Assembly: GCA_018242605.1 (NCBI GenBank)
Contig: JAFEBP010000005.1
Span: 148,861 to 212,860 of the forward strand
DNA length: 64,000 bases
Direction: 5' to 3'
Source: Planctomycetota bacterium
GTDB taxonomy: Bacteria; Planctomycetota; Phycisphaerae; Phycisphaerales; UBA1924
This document shows positions 1-10,004 of the stretch, piece by piece (the first letter of the stretch is position 1; the number at the start of each line of letters is the position of its first letter). The notes below the pieces were generated by a model. It made no database searches, had not been told where the DNA came from, and saw only the letters and a list, made by a program, of their open reading frames with translations. The position numbers and the translations under genes are program-made.

Positions 1-910
1 GGACGTCTGATTCCCGGCGATATGGACCAACACGATGCACTCGGGTGGGTCCGAAAAGTGCGACCAAGGGGCGGTTGAAGCCGACGGCGATGTGCAGAGC
101 GGCTGAGTCGTTGGCGACCACGAGCGAAGCGCGTTCAATCAACGCCAACAAATGGTCCAGCGGTGTTGTTCCGATAAGGTCGTGTACCTTTGGCTGGCTC
201 TTTGCGACTTCGATCAACCCACCGCATTGTCCTCGTTCGGAAGCGGCGCCGACGACGGCTACATGAATGCCGCGTGAGGCCAGATATACGGCGAGTGACG
301 CGAAACGGTCCGAGGGCCACTGCTTGCCTGGCCAACGGGATGTAGGGGCGAGCACCGCGAATCGTTCGGCGGTCCATCCCAAGTTGGCGACCTGTTTGGC
401 CGCTTGGGAAGCGGAGTAAAGCCTCATGTCTCGGACCGGTTCAACACCCGCGAGCGATACGACCGCGAGCATCCGTTCGACCGTGTGCAATTCGATGTCC
501 GCGACGGCTTTGTGGTTGTACGCGAGGTGAGCGCACTCGCGGGCATCGGCCAGGCCGTATCTGTTCGCGGCGCCGGTGGCCCAGGTCATCAGGCCACTGC
601 GGGCCAGGCCCTGAAGGTCGAAGACCGCGTCGTACCTGCCGCGGCGGAGTGTTCGCAGGAACTCGAGAAACGGACCTGGGTTCAGCCGTTTGAGGGCCTG
701 TTTCACGGCCTTCTTTGGAAACGGGATCGCAAGGTTGAGCGCCGGGTGGTGTTCGATGATGGGCTCAAAGCCCTGCTCGACAACCCAGTCGATCCGGGCA
801 TTGGGGAATGCCTGTTTGAGGCTGACGAGCGCGGGCACGGTACGCGCCACGTCGCCCAGGGCGCTGGGGCGGATGATCAGGATTCGGGATGGTGCGGTCG
901 CCGGGGGCAC
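1..910 (-). CDS. Glycosyltransferase family 9 (heptosyltransferase-like), 3' end outside window
   Basis: About 303 residues are visible before the frame runs off the left edge. The N-terminus reads RILIIRPSALGDVARTVPAL, the usual opening of GT9 ADP-heptose transferases. Later come DLQGLARSGLMTWATGA, FAVLAPTSRWPGKQWPSDRF and VVANDSAALHIAV...LFGPT, the nucleotide-sugar-binding half of the fold. The family transfers heptose or a related sugar to lipopolysaccharide core at the inner membrane. I chose GTG at 910 because it is the only start codon after the in-frame stop upstream; it lies 43 bp past the gspE-like stop, so the two genes probably share a transcript. The acceptor cannot be deduced from sequence. 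Confidence 0.85.
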   Translation of the reverse strand, partial: MPPATAPSRILIIRPSALGDVARTVPALVSLKQAFPNARIDWVVEQGFEPIIEHHPALNLAIPFPKKAVKQALKRLNPGPFLEFLRTLRRGRYDAVFDLQGLARSGLMTWATGAANRYGLADARECAHLAYNHKAVADIELHTVERMLAVVSLAGVEPVRDMRLYSASQAAKQVANLGWTAERFAVLAPTSRWPGKQWPSDRFASLAVYLASRGIHVAVVGAASERGQCGGLIEVAKSQPKVHDLIGTTPLDHLLALIERASLVVANDSAALHIAVGFNRPLVALFGPTRVHRVGPYRRESDV

Positions 911-953
911 GCGAAGGACAGACGTTATGCACGACCCCGGAAGCCTCCAGCGG

Positions 954-2648
954 TCATGTGCTCAGCGCCGAGAGCACTTCCTCGATCGTCGTCCTGCCCG
1001 AACGCACCTTGGCGTAGCCGTCCTCGAGGAGCATCGCCAGATCACCGTCTGCCTTGGCCCGCGATGCGATCGCGGGGCTCGAAGCCCGCTCGGTCGTCAT
1101 ATGGCGAAGAGCGTCGCTGATCTGCAGAAGCTCGTAGACGCCCACGCGTCCCCGGTATCCGGTGCCGCGGCATGCCCGGCAACCGGGCCCCTTGCGGAGT
1201 TGTTCGCCGGGCACGTGCTCGAACGAGTCGGGCAGGTCCGCCGGATCCGGGGAATACGGGGCGGCGCAGGATTCGCAGACGCGGCGCACGAGTCGCTGCG
1301 CGAGGACGCCTTCCAGTGAGGAGGAAACCAGGAAGGGCTCGATGCCCATGTCCAGCAGGCGCGTCAACGCGCCCGAAGAGTCGTTGGTGTGCAGCGTCGA
1401 AAAGACCAGGTGGCCCGTGAGGGAGGCCTGCACGGCCACTTCGGCGGTCTCCTTGTCGCGGATTTCGCCGATCATCACTGCGTCGGGGTCGTGTCGGAGT
1501 ATGGAGCGGAGTCCGTTGGCGAAGTCCAGCCCTACCTTGTGGTTCACCTGGATCTGGTTGACGCCCGGCACGTGGTACTCGACGGGATCCTCGATCGTGA
1601 TCACCTTGATCGCGTCGCTGACGACTTTGTTGAGAGACGCGTACAGCGTGGTGCTCTTTCCCGAGCCGGTGGGGCCTGTCACGAGCAGGATGCCGTGCGG
1701 ACGGGCGATCATCCGCATCCAACGCTGGCGGATGCCGTCGGGCATTCCAAGATCGTCCAGCGACATCAGCACGGCCGTCTTGCTCAGCACGCGGAGCACC
1801 ACGCCCTCTCCGAAGAGCATGGGGATTACGCTGACACGCAGGTCGAACTCCTGCAGCGGGCCGCCCGCGGGCGGTCGGTGCTTGAACATGATGCGGCCGT
1901 CCTGCGGGCGGCGCTTCTCGGCGATGTTCAGGTTCGCCATGATCTTCAGGCGGCTGATGATCGCCGCGGCGAACCGATTGATGGTGGCCGGCACGTTGGC
2001 TCTTTGCAGGACGCCGTCGATGCGGTATCGCACGATGAGCTCGCGTTCGTACGGCTCGATGTGTACGTCGGTGGCCCGCTCCGCCACGGCTTCGGCGAGC
2101 AGGTCGTTCACGAGCCTTATGACGGAGGCCTCTTGCGCCTGCTCGGCCTCGTCGGCGGGTTTGGCCTCGATGGTCGGGTTGTCGCGTCCGCCGCCGGTCT
2201 CGGCGGACATCGCGTCCAGCGTGTCGCCGCCCACGCCGTAGTTGGCGCGGATGAACGTGCCCAGTTCGTCTTCGTCGGCCAAGGCCAGCTCGATCGAACA
2301 ACCGGTCAGCAGTCTGAGTTCGTCCAGTACGGCCAGTTCGTACGGATCACTGGTCGCTACTGTGAGGGTGCCGTGTTCTCGCTTGATCGGCACGCATCGC
2401 TGACGGAACACGAGCTTGGCGGGCAGTGCCGCGAGCACCGACGGTTCGACGCTCAGCGTGGGCAGGTCGACCACCGGCATGTGGAACTGATCGCCGATGG
2501 CGGCGAGAACCTGGGAACGCGACACGACGCCCGACCTGACGAGAATTCGGTCGAGCCGCTCGCCGCTCGTTTGCTGCTCGACCACCGCGGCGTCAAGCTG
2601 CGCTTGGTCGATGAGGCCGGCCTTCAGGAGTAATGCGCCGATCGCCAT
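954..2648 (-). CDS. gspE: Type II secretion / type IV pilus assembly ATPase (GspE/PilB family)
   Basis: 564 residues. An N-terminal MshEN-type domain (about 1-140) is followed by the secretion ATPase core. Visible motifs: Walker A GPTGSGKS at 325-332, Asp box ITIEDPVEYH near 350, Walker B HDPDAVMIGEIRD near 386-398, His box GHLVFSTLHTND near 412-423, and a zinc-binding CxxC pair (C458/C461 and C490/C493) ending in the conserved GRVGVYELL. The family hydrolyses ATP in the cytoplasm to drive pseudopilus or pilus assembly. No other gsp or pil gene is adjacent, so the machine it serves (T2SS or T4P) is uncertain. It lies just upstream of the GT9 gene on the same strand. Confidence 0.93.
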   Translation of the reverse strand: MAIGALLLKAGLIDQAQLDAAVVEQQTSGERLDRILVRSGVVSRSQVLAAIGDQFHMPVVDLPTLSVEPSVLAALPAKLVFRQRCVPIKREHGTLTVATSDPYELAVLDELRLLTGCSIELALADEDELGTFIRANYGVGGDTLDAMSAETGGGRDNPTIEAKPADEAEQAQEASVIRLVNDLLAEAVAERATDVHIEPYERELIVRYRIDGVLQRANVPATINRFAAAIISRLKIMANLNIAEKRRPQDGRIMFKHRPPAGGPLQEFDLRVSVIPMLFGEGVVLRVLSKTAVLMSLDDLGMPDGIRQRWMRMIARPHGILLVTGPTGSGKSTTLYASLNKVVSDAIKVITIEDPVEYHVPGVNQIQVNHKVGLDFANGLRSILRHDPDAVMIGEIRDKETAEVAVQASLTGHLVFSTLHTNDSSGALTRLLDMGIEPFLVSSSLEGVLAQRLVRRVCESCAAPYSPDPADLPDSFEHVPGEQLRKGPGCRACRGTGYRGRVGVYELLQISDALRHMTTERASSPAIASRAKADGDLAMLLEDGYAKVRSGRTTIEEVLSALST

Positions 2649-2917
2649 GGATGAATGAAGAGTAGGTGAACGACTCTGAGTACGCGGCGGCGTGGTTCGC
2701 GGTTATGGGGGCGAAAGGTTGTAGGACTCGGCGCGGCGAGTTCGGTCAAACGATCGCTGGGCCGTTCTCTGCGTCGGCGAAGGGCACGCAGCAGTGATCG
2801 ATGATCCAGCCCAATTGGGACCCTTGCTCGGACGGAGGCAAGTTCTTTATCGGGAGTAGTCGCGGCGGAACTCCGTGTTCCCTGCGAAGTTCGAGTTCAA
2901 TCAAGGAAATGGCGGGG

Positions 2918-4996
2918 TTACTTCGGGAGTTCCGCGAGCCGCGACAGTCGCTCCAGAATGTCTGCGACAGCTTCTTGCTTGGCTTTGGGGTCGCCTCGTT
3001 CCGCGGCGCGGCAGAGTTTGGGAAGCGTCCACGCGGCGTACCCGGAGTCCTCATCCGGTGAGGAGAACGTGTTCTTGTACCACGGCCGGTCCGGCAGGCC
3101 TCGCTCATCCATCCAGAGGCGATCAGCCGCGAGCAACGATTGGGTGGCTTTGGCACGTGCATCGTGCGTGAGAGCCGAGGCGTCCTGATTGACGCGGAAC
3201 CACCAAGCGGACCACGCGGCTCTCACGGCTTCGCCCTGTGCGGTCGCCGCGAAGGCGTCTTCGGGCGACAGTTGCGAGATCTTGGCCGCCGCGACGGCCC
3301 CGTACGCCCCTGGGTCGAGCGGTGCAATGGGGGCATTCGCCAGGCGCGAGGCGGTGGCAGCGGCCATGCGGGTGACCAACTGCGCGGATTGGTAGTCGCC
3401 GCCGACCGTCTTCCAGTACCAGATCAGCGTGTCGTATGAAGAGTGGTATGAGTTGCCTTTCGAACCGCCTGATCCAAAGCCCGCCGAAGGGACGCCCGCG
3501 AAGCACAAGAACGCGACGTGGTCCGATCCGCCGCCGATGTCGCCCATCGCCGGGAATCCGGGCATCCGTGGATCGGGTGATTTTGACGACCACGACGCGA
3601 GCACGCTGGAGTTATCCACGCCCGGCTGAGGGACTACGCCGGCGGCATCGGCGATCACAGCGCGCAGGCTCGGCGTGGCAGAGGCCCCGAAATCTGTGCC
3701 CATGCTGGCCATATCGAGGTTGATGTAGGCAACGGCATGCCCTGACAACTTGTCGCGGTTGGCCTCGACCCATTCGGTGCTGCCGATGATCCCGAACTCT
3801 TCCGCCGCCCACGCGGCGAACACGAGCGTTCGTTTGGGTCGAACGCCCTGCTTGGCGAGCGCCGCGAATCCACGGGCGGCCTCGATCACGGTGATGGTCC
3901 CGCAGAGTGGGTCAGCGGCGCCGTGGTTCCATGCGTCGTGGTGAGCACCCAGAATGACCAGTTCGTCCGGGAACTCCGAACCGGGCAGCGTCGCGATGAC
4001 GTTTGCCGTGCGCTTGATCTCCCGCTTCTGCTCGACCTCGACACGGACCTGTAGAGCATCGCCACCCGTGAGGCGGTAGGCGAAGGGAAGACCGCCCTGC
4101 CATCCGTCGGGCACGCCCGGGCCGGTCATTCGGGAGAGGATTTCCTTCGCCGCGGCGTAACTGATTGGTTGCACAGGGATCTTGGGGAGGGCCACGGTCG
4201 ATTCGTCCTGGCGGGGAGCCTTTTCGACGGCCTCGACGCCGGGCGTTAGCGGGTCGCCTTGGTACGGGAGTGTCAAAATCGAGCCGCGTTGAACGCAGCA
4301 GTCATTCGAGAAAGAACCTTCCGGGTACGTCAGCCCTTTGGTGTAACCGCTATCGGCCGGGTCGGTGAAGATCAGCAGCGCGGCGGCGCCGGCTTCCTGG
4401 GCGAACTTGACCTTGTATCCCCGGTAGTTGCCGCCGTAGCGTGCGAGGATGACCTTGCCTTTGCAGTCAACGCCTCGGGCGGCCAGCGCCGCGAAATCGG
4501 CCTTGGTGCCGTAGTTTGCGTACACCACCGGGGCGGTGACCTGGCCGCTCGCGCTGTACGCGTTCCAGGTCAGGTTGTTGACCGCGGAGTACGGGTCTTC
4601 CTTGAGAGGACGCTCGGTCAGATCGAGCTTGAGGTACTCGGGTGTCACGACGGCTACCGATGCCGAGATCGGGGTGGACAGGAGAGGCCAAATGTCATGG
4701 ATCTGCACCTCAAGACCTGCTTCCCGGAACATCGTTGCGACCCGTTCCACGGTTCTGGCGTCGGCGGGCGTGCCGGCGACGTGAGTCTCCTGCGCAAGCG
4801 TGGTGTGTGTCTCGCGAAGTCGGTCGGTGTTGGGTGATTCCAGCAGTGTCTTTTCTGCCGCGAGGTAAGCCTCTCGCTCCGAAGGGGTGAATGAAGTGAG
4901 GGAGAACGGAACTTGCGCGGACGCCGAGACTATGGCAAAGAACCCCGCGTTCGCGGCGAGGACCAGGATGGACGAACGTGGGAGGTTCATGTTCAT
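2918..4996 (-). CDS. Secreted M28 metallopeptidase, glutamate carboxypeptidase II-like
   Basis: 692 residues. A signal peptide (about 1-28, ending ASA) precedes a PA-like insert (about 150-230), the M28 zinc-peptidase core and a TFR-type dimerisation domain at the C-terminus (RPWYKN...GYAAWTLP). Residues matching the two-zinc site of human GCPII are all present: H352 and D362 (GAHHDAW...GAADP), catalytic E399 with E400 (AAEEFG), D428 (NLDMA) and H518 (YHSSYD). The family removes C-terminal or N-terminal residues from small peptides, probably in the periplasm here. The start ATG at 4996 overlaps the cstA stop (ATGA), so the two are likely translationally coupled. Confidence 0.92.
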   Translation of the reverse strand: MNMNLPRSSILVLAANAGFFAIVSASAQVPFSLTSFTPSEREAYLAAEKTLLESPNTDRLRETHTTLAQETHVAGTPADARTVERVATMFREAGLEVQIHDIWPLLSTPISASVAVVTPEYLKLDLTERPLKEDPYSAVNNLTWNAYSASGQVTAPVVYANYGTKADFAALAARGVDCKGKVILARYGGNYRGYKVKFAQEAGAAALLIFTDPADSGYTKGLTYPEGSFSNDCCVQRGSILTLPYQGDPLTPGVEAVEKAPRQDESTVALPKIPVQPISYAAAKEILSRMTGPGVPDGWQGGLPFAYRLTGGDALQVRVEVEQKREIKRTANVIATLPGSEFPDELVILGAHHDAWNHGAADPLCGTITVIEAARGFAALAKQGVRPKRTLVFAAWAAEEFGIIGSTEWVEANRDKLSGHAVAYINLDMASMGTDFGASATPSLRAVIADAAGVVPQPGVDNSSVLASWSSKSPDPRMPGFPAMGDIGGGSDHVAFLCFAGVPSAGFGSGGSKGNSYHSSYDTLIWYWKTVGGDYQSAQLVTRMAAATASRLANAPIAPLDPGAYGAVAAAKISQLSPEDAFAATAQGEAVRAAWSAWWFRVNQDASALTHDARAKATQSLLAADRLWMDERGLPDRPWYKNTFSSPDEDSGYAAWTLPKLCRAAERGDPKAKQEAVADILERLSRLAELPK

Positions 4997-6741
4997 GTGG
5001 GGAGGGAAGGTAGGGGCGAGGGGGCCCTCAGCGCTTTGACGGCTTCCCCGGTGAACACCGCCGCCAGAGCCAGCAATGCGATGGCGACCGCGGCGTTTGG
5101 AATTGTTGGGTTGAAGCCCGCTGCGATGCGCCACTTGTGTTCCAGCGCGTCGCGAACGCCCAGCCACACCTGCATGGCCAGCGCGACCACTGTGATGGAA
5201 CCGACGAACAGCATGGGCAGGAGCGTGTACCAGATCGTCCGTCCGCCGCGCTTGAGCCAGACGGTGACGCCCAGGAGCGTGAGCGCCGCGAGCAACTGGT
5301 TCGACGTGCCGAAGAGCGTCCAGAAGATCAGGTAGGCCTTCGGATCCGCCAAGACCAGCGCAATCATCGGAATGCCGACCGTGATTCCCGCGGCGATCCA
5401 GCCTGAAACAGTGCTCTTTGTGCCGACGAGTTCCTGCAGAAGATACCGTCCCAGGCGTGTCGAGACATCGAGCGTATCGAATACAAAGGTCGAGAACGCC
5501 ATCGCGCCGAAAGTGGCGCAGAAGACGAACGCGTTCTTGCCAAGCAGGAGAGTCAGGAACTGCGCGAGTCCGTCGCCGTAAATGCGGGCGGGCGTCATTC
5601 CCGCGGCCTGCGCGGGCGTCAGGATCATCACGGTGGCCAGGGAGATGACTGCAACGAAGCCCTCCATGAGCATCGCGCCGAACGCGACGGGCTTGCAGTG
5701 TGACTCGCGGCTGACCTGCTTGCTGGTGGTGCCGCCGCAGATGAGGCCATGAAATCCGGAGCACGCACCACAGGCGATGGTGACGAACAGGAACGGGAAC
5801 ACAAGCGATGTGATCGGAGGCGCGCCCACACCACCCTGCAACGCCGGGATGAACGCGCCGGCCCAGTTGCGTGCGGCGTCGGTCATGGCGGGTTGCTCGA
5901 TCTTGAACCCGCCGAACATCAGGCCCATGACGCCGACGCCCAACGCGATGTACAGCACGAAGCCGCCCAGGAATCCACGGGATTGCTGCAGCAGCCACAT
6001 GGGCAGCATCGAAGCGATCAGGCAGTAGGCCAGGATCAGTCCGTACCACCAACGGACGTCCAGTACTAGCAGCGAGTCCAGCCGTGTTCCGAGCCAGACG
6101 CATCCGAGGGTGAGAGGGACAAAGACCACCGTGACAAGCCACAGGGGCGGCCTCCAGAGTTTCTGGAAGATCCCCAGGACCAGGGCGAGCAGGAGGTAGA
6201 GCGTGCTGGCCGCGGCGACCGCGCCGCCCTTGTTGAATGGTGTCGAGAGGCCTTCAAACTCCTCGGCCTTGCCGACGAATGTGCCGGCGGTCATCTGCGT
6301 GAAGGCGATGATGACGTAGAGCAGCGCGAGCCAGATGAACCAGAGCAGGGCGACACCGGCCCGTTTGCCCAGGTTCTGTTTGGCGATCTCAGCGATTGAG
6401 TGCGCACCGTGCCGGACGGACGCGATCAGCGCCGAAAAGTCATGGACTGCGCCGATGAACACCACGCCCAACCCGATCCAGAGCAAGCATGGCAACCACC
6501 CGAAAGACACGCACGCGAGGATGGGGCCGGCGATCGGCCCGGCCGCGGCGATCGCCGAGAAGTGCTGCGCCGTGAGCGCGAACGGCTTCTCTGGGACGAA
6601 ATCGACGCCGTCCGCCTTCGCAACCGCGGGAGTGGTCCGCGCATCGTCGAGGCGGTAGTAGCGGGCGATCAACGTGCCGTAGCCGAGGTAGCCGACTGTG
6701 AGGACGGCCAGGACAATGACGGCGAGCAATAGAAGAGACAT
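4993..6741 (-). CDS. cstA: CstA family carbon starvation transporter
   Basis: 582 residues, a multi-spanning inner-membrane protein. Family signatures include YGTLIARYY near the N-terminus, TAQHFSAIAAAGPIAGPI, VHDFSALIASVRH and FATFGAMAFSTFVFDTLDV. CstA proteins import peptides or pyruvate under carbon limitation. I start at ATG 6741 (MSLLLLAVIVLAV, the first membrane helix); about 44 further upstream residues are open but look like untranslated sequence. It is the first gene of a two-gene unit with the M28 peptidase, and transcribes away from the divergent gene at 6995. Confidence 0.93.
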   Translation of the reverse strand: MSLLLLAVIVLAVLTVGYLGYGTLIARYYRLDDARTTPAVAKADGVDFVPEKPFALTAQHFSAIAAAGPIAGPILACVSFGWLPCLLWIGLGVVFIGAVHDFSALIASVRHGAHSIAEIAKQNLGKRAGVALLWFIWLALLYVIIAFTQMTAGTFVGKAEEFEGLSTPFNKGGAVAAASTLYLLLALVLGIFQKLWRPPLWLVTVVFVPLTLGCVWLGTRLDSLLVLDVRWWYGLILAYCLIASMLPMWLLQQSRGFLGGFVLYIALGVGVMGLMFGGFKIEQPAMTDAARNWAGAFIPALQGGVGAPPITSLVFPFLFVTIACGACSGFHGLICGGTTSKQVSRESHCKPVAFGAMLMEGFVAVISLATVMILTPAQAAGMTPARIYGDGLAQFLTLLLGKNAFVFCATFGAMAFSTFVFDTLDVSTRLGRYLLQELVGTKSTVSGWIAAGITVGIPMIALVLADPKAYLIFWTLFGTSNQLLAALTLLGVTVWLKRGGRTIWYTLLPMLFVGSITVVALAMQVWLGVRDALEHKWRIAAGFNPTIPNAAVAIALLALAAVFTGEAVKALRAPSPLPSLPT

Positions 6742-6937
6742 GCTGAGAGGAATTAGGATAATGCGGTGAGCGGGTGCGAGTTGGAGCGGGGACTGCGCAG
6801 TTTTCGATTGGACGGTGTTCGGTATTCTGGCGTATGTGGGGCCAGCCGCCGCAGTTCTATGGCACCCGCGCAAGCCGCGTCCGTGCGGATTAACCCGCGT
6901 CCCCGATGGTTATTTGCACGAATGGAGAGAGATGCTC

Positions 6938-6965
6938 TTGCTTCACTGACGAACTGGTGTACATT
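6938..6965 (+). promoter_or_regulatory. Possible sigma70-type promoter of the TIGR03790-like gene
   Basis: TTGCTT at 6938-6943 and TACATT at 6960-6965, separated by 16 bp, end 29 bp before the ATG at 6995. It is a moderate match inside the 253-bp gap between two divergent genes. Confidence 0.3.
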
Positions 6966-6994
6966 GGACGGAACGCAGCACGCCGAGACATCGA

Positions 6995-8632
6995 ATGAAA
7001 TCTGACACACGTATCAATAGCCTCGTTCGGAGGGGTCGAGGGCTGGCCGCGGCGCTGGTGGTGTGCGCCGGCGCGGCGGCTCACGCGCAACTTCGCCAGG
7101 ACGAGGTGATGGTCGTGTACGATAGCCGCATCGCGGACAGCCTGGCGGTCGCGGAGTACTACGCGGGCAGCGCCAAAGTGCCCGGCGGCGTTGGCGGGAT
7201 CGCGGGGGCGAGGCGGGGCGTGCGGGTGTGCAACCTCGCGAACACGGGCGCGGCGGTGACGACCGCGGGCAACATCTCGTACACCGGGTTTGTCACCCAG
7301 ATACGCAATCCGATCCGTACGTTTCTGACCGCCAACGGGCTTTCCAAGGCCGTGCGGGCGATGGTTCTGACCAAGGGACTGCCGCACCGGGTGCAGGATT
7401 CCAACAACCCGACGGTGGGGGACTTCCCGAACAACGTGGTGAATGAGGTCACGGCGAACGATTACACCTGCGCTTCCGTGGAGTCGGAGTTGTCGCTGCT
7501 CTGGATCGACTTGACGGCGGGCGAAGCGGGCGGAGCGTCCGACAGCAAGTCTGACGGCTGCGTGCTCAACCCTTACTGGAAGTCGACGACGTCGATCTCG
7601 GTGGCCACGAACATCAACAACGAGGCTTCGAAGACCCTGATCGCCAGCGGGCTGGGACCTGTGTGGAGCGCATCGGGCGGTACCACCAGCCCGTCGCGGC
7701 TCAACCCGGGGGATATCTATCTCGTCTGCCGGTTGGACGGTCGGACAGTGTCGGATGTCGCGGGCATCATCGACCGGGCTCGCAGTGTGTACATCAACAC
7801 CCAGACCGCGACGGTGCTGCTGGACGAATCCCAGTCAAACGGGATCGCCGACACCGCCGCGAACGACGAGTTGGACAACAGCAACTCCGCGTTTCCTGCG
7901 ATGCGAGACGCGGATGATTACGAAGCGACCCGAGATCTGATGACGATCACCGACAAGCGGTGGGCATCGGCCAAAGTGCGATACAACGCGCTCACGGGAT
8001 TCAATCAGTTCTTCGTCGGGCCGCGGATCGCGTGGCAGCCCACCCACGGGATCTTGGTCACTGATCCGGTGGTGCTGCTGGCGTCGTATGGCCTGAACCA
8101 TCTGGGGCAGCCACTTACCACCGCGGGCGTGAACGGCGGCACGGTGTATCCGCTGAGCTTCAACTACGCTTCGGGTGCCATTTTCAATAGCCTGGAGAGT
8201 TACAACTGCCGCGACTTCGGCGGTCTCGGCACGCTGAGCTTTGCGATGCAGGGACAGGCCGCGGACTTTTTCAGCGCTGGCGGCACGTTCGCGACTGGTA
8301 ATGTGTGGGAGCCTTTGGCGGACACCATTCCGGACAACCGCCTGCTGGTTCAGAACTTCCTGCTGGGCACGCTTTCATGGGCCGAGGCGGCATATTCGGC
8401 TCTGCCTGCGCTGTCATGGCAGCAGATCGTCGTGGGTGATCCGCTGGCACGCGTGCAGCGCAGCAACGAGGACATCGAGCCGGACAATGCCGTTGACATC
8501 AGGGATTTGTACGCGTGGGAACGTGCGCCGGTTGACATCAATGTGAGCGGGGTGGCCGACTCAGCCGACCGGCTCCTGATTCTGCGCGATCTGAGGTCGT
8601 GGGAACGCAGCGACCTGATGACTCCCCGGTGA
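6995..8632 (+). CDS. Secreted TIGR03790-like protein with dockerin-like tail
   Basis: 545 residues. The N-terminus has a twin-basic region and hydrophobic core ending AAAHA, a Sec signal peptide. The body resembles TIGR03790 family proteins (VVYDSRIADSLAVAEYYA near the start; VRAMVLTKGLPHRV further on), a family of unknown function found in planctomycetes and other environmental bacteria. The last 55 residues (DIEPDNAVDIRDLYAWER then VADSADRLLILRDLRSWER) form a duplicated acidic motif like the calcium-binding dockerin-type tails of other secreted proteins here. Likely exported and surface-associated; biochemical role unknown. Confidence 0.75.
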   Translation: MKSDTRINSLVRRGRGLAAALVVCAGAAAHAQLRQDEVMVVYDSRIADSLAVAEYYAGSAKVPGGVGGIAGARRGVRVCNLANTGAAVTTAGNISYTGFVTQIRNPIRTFLTANGLSKAVRAMVLTKGLPHRVQDSNNPTVGDFPNNVVNEVTANDYTCASVESELSLLWIDLTAGEAGGASDSKSDGCVLNPYWKSTTSISVATNINNEASKTLIASGLGPVWSASGGTTSPSRLNPGDIYLVCRLDGRTVSDVAGIIDRARSVYINTQTATVLLDESQSNGIADTAANDELDNSNSAFPAMRDADDYEATRDLMTITDKRWASAKVRYNALTGFNQFFVGPRIAWQPTHGILVTDPVVLLASYGLNHLGQPLTTAGVNGGTVYPLSFNYASGAIFNSLESYNCRDFGGLGTLSFAMQGQAADFFSAGGTFATGNVWEPLADTIPDNRLLVQNFLLGTLSWAEAAYSALPALSWQQIVVGDPLARVQRSNEDIEPDNAVDIRDLYAWERAPVDINVSGVADSADRLLILRDLRSWERSDLMTPR

Positions 8633-8676
8633 GCATCGGGGTCAGCGTGGCTACGGGCTCCTCTCCGGCAACACGG

Positions 8677-9993
8677 TCATGGTGGGGTCGGTGAGAAGCA
8701 TCGCCAGGCTTCCGACTCCGTAATCGCCTGCTCGGGCGCAACGGCTTGCTCGGGAGTCATACCAGGGCGGCGGCGCAGCACCGCGGCGGCGACAGAGTCC
8801 GATGGGTCGGCCCGCACGATGGGCACGTCGCTGCCGAACCAGAGCAACTCGCCGGGCCTGCACCCAGAGTCGATTAACTCTCGCAAAGGGAGCACTCTAT
8901 CCAAGCGGTGGGGGAGTTGGTCCTTCAGTACGTCGATGTCGGGAAGCAGGTGGCACGGCTGGATGCTGGCGATGACGCCGAGCTGGGAAAAGCGGGGGAG
9001 GTCCGTTGCGTCGATCAGTTCACAGTGTTCGATCCGGAGAGTCGGTGATCCTCTGGGCGCCGGTCGACTTGCGGCTGCATCCAGCACGGCTCTCACCGCA
9101 CCGTCGCCGATGGCGTGGACGGCCAAACCGACGCCCGCTGCTCGCGTCTGGTCGATCGCGGCGGCCAGTTGCTTCACGCTGATGAGCGGAGTGCCACGCT
9201 CGTGGCCCGGCATCGGATCGCGGTACGGAGACAGCATCCACGCGGTGCGGCTGTTGAGGGTGCCGTCGGCGAAGAGCTTGGCCCCGGCAACGGTGACTGC
9301 GCCGGGCCGCTCGAACCGACCGCGCAGCGTCAGCGTCGCGCCGAGGTCTGCCAGTGCGGGGTACAGCCAGACGCGCAGTGGCAGATGACCTGAATCATCG
9401 AGCTTGGCGAGCGATTCGCCCAGACCGACGGGGCTAAGAAGGTCGTGAACTTCCACAAATCCCAACGAGGCGAGCGAGTCGCACGCTGCCTTGATGTGAC
9501 GAAGCCATTGCTCCGGCGTTGGCTCTGGCACGGCTCTTCTCACCGCCTCAAAGGCGGCCTCAAGCACGAGACCGGTGGCCTCGCCTTCGGGAGTGCGGAC
9601 AACGAGGCCGTCGCCTTGTGAGGAGGAACTCGCGGAAAGTCCCGCGGCGGCGAGCGCAGCGGAGTTGCAGACGCCCGAGTGATGGTCGAACCCGCCGAGG
9701 AGGCATGGGCGATTGGGGCACGCGCGATCAAGTTCGGTGAGAAAAGGCCACCGCTGATCCTTCCATCCACTGACGCGAACTCCCGAGGCGAGCAGCCAGC
9801 CCGGCTCGCGTGCGGATTCCATTCGGGATGCAAGGGCAGCGACGCGGCTCACGCACTCTGGAGCGCTGATGCAATCGTGAAGGGAGAGTTGTGTCATCTC
9901 GCGCCCCAACGCCGGTAGATGGGCGTGGGCTTCGCGCAACTTCATCCCGGGCGGGGGCGTGAACTCGGCGCCGTCGAATCGAAGTGTGGACAT
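8677..9993 (-). CDS. Metal-dependent amidohydrolase, YtcJ-like (amidohydrolase family 3)
   Basis: 438 residues. The metal-binding HxH occurs as LREAHAHLPALG near residue 20, followed by family features FDHHSGVCNSAALAAAGL, KLFADGTLNSRTAWM, LAVHAIGDGAV and LRIEHCELI. YtcJ-type enzymes are usually near 540 residues and begin with a beta-sandwich half of about 50 residues; this one starts almost directly at HxH, so it is a shortened form. I chose ATG 9993 (MSTLRFDG); a TTG at 10002 is also possible. It sits 11 bp after the preceding gene on the same strand and is probably co-transcribed. Substrate not predictable. Confidence 0.82.
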   Translation of the reverse strand: MSTLRFDGAEFTPPPGMKLREAHAHLPALGREMTQLSLHDCISAPECVSRVAALASRMESAREPGWLLASGVRVSGWKDQRWPFLTELDRACPNRPCLLGGFDHHSGVCNSAALAAAGLSASSSSQGDGLVVRTPEGEATGLVLEAAFEAVRRAVPEPTPEQWLRHIKAACDSLASLGFVEVHDLLSPVGLGESLAKLDDSGHLPLRVWLYPALADLGATLTLRGRFERPGAVTVAGAKLFADGTLNSRTAWMLSPYRDPMPGHERGTPLISVKQLAAAIDQTRAAGVGLAVHAIGDGAVRAVLDAAASRPAPRGSPTLRIEHCELIDATDLPRFSQLGVIASIQPCHLLPDIDVLKDQLPHRLDRVLPLRELIDSGCRPGELLWFGSDVPIVRADPSDSVAAAVLRRRPGMTPEQAVAPEQAITESEAWRCFSPTPP

Positions 9994-10004
9994 GAGCGTC
10001 AAGG

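Noticed and set aside
404..1319. Plus-strand open frames over the GT9 gene and gspE end
   Set aside because: The minus-strand frames carry GT9 and GspE motifs, the plus frames none.
2746..3162. Minus-strand 138-residue open frame in the gap and 3' end of the M28 gene
   Set aside because: Shares no motif and overlaps the M28 coding frame; likely a shadow.
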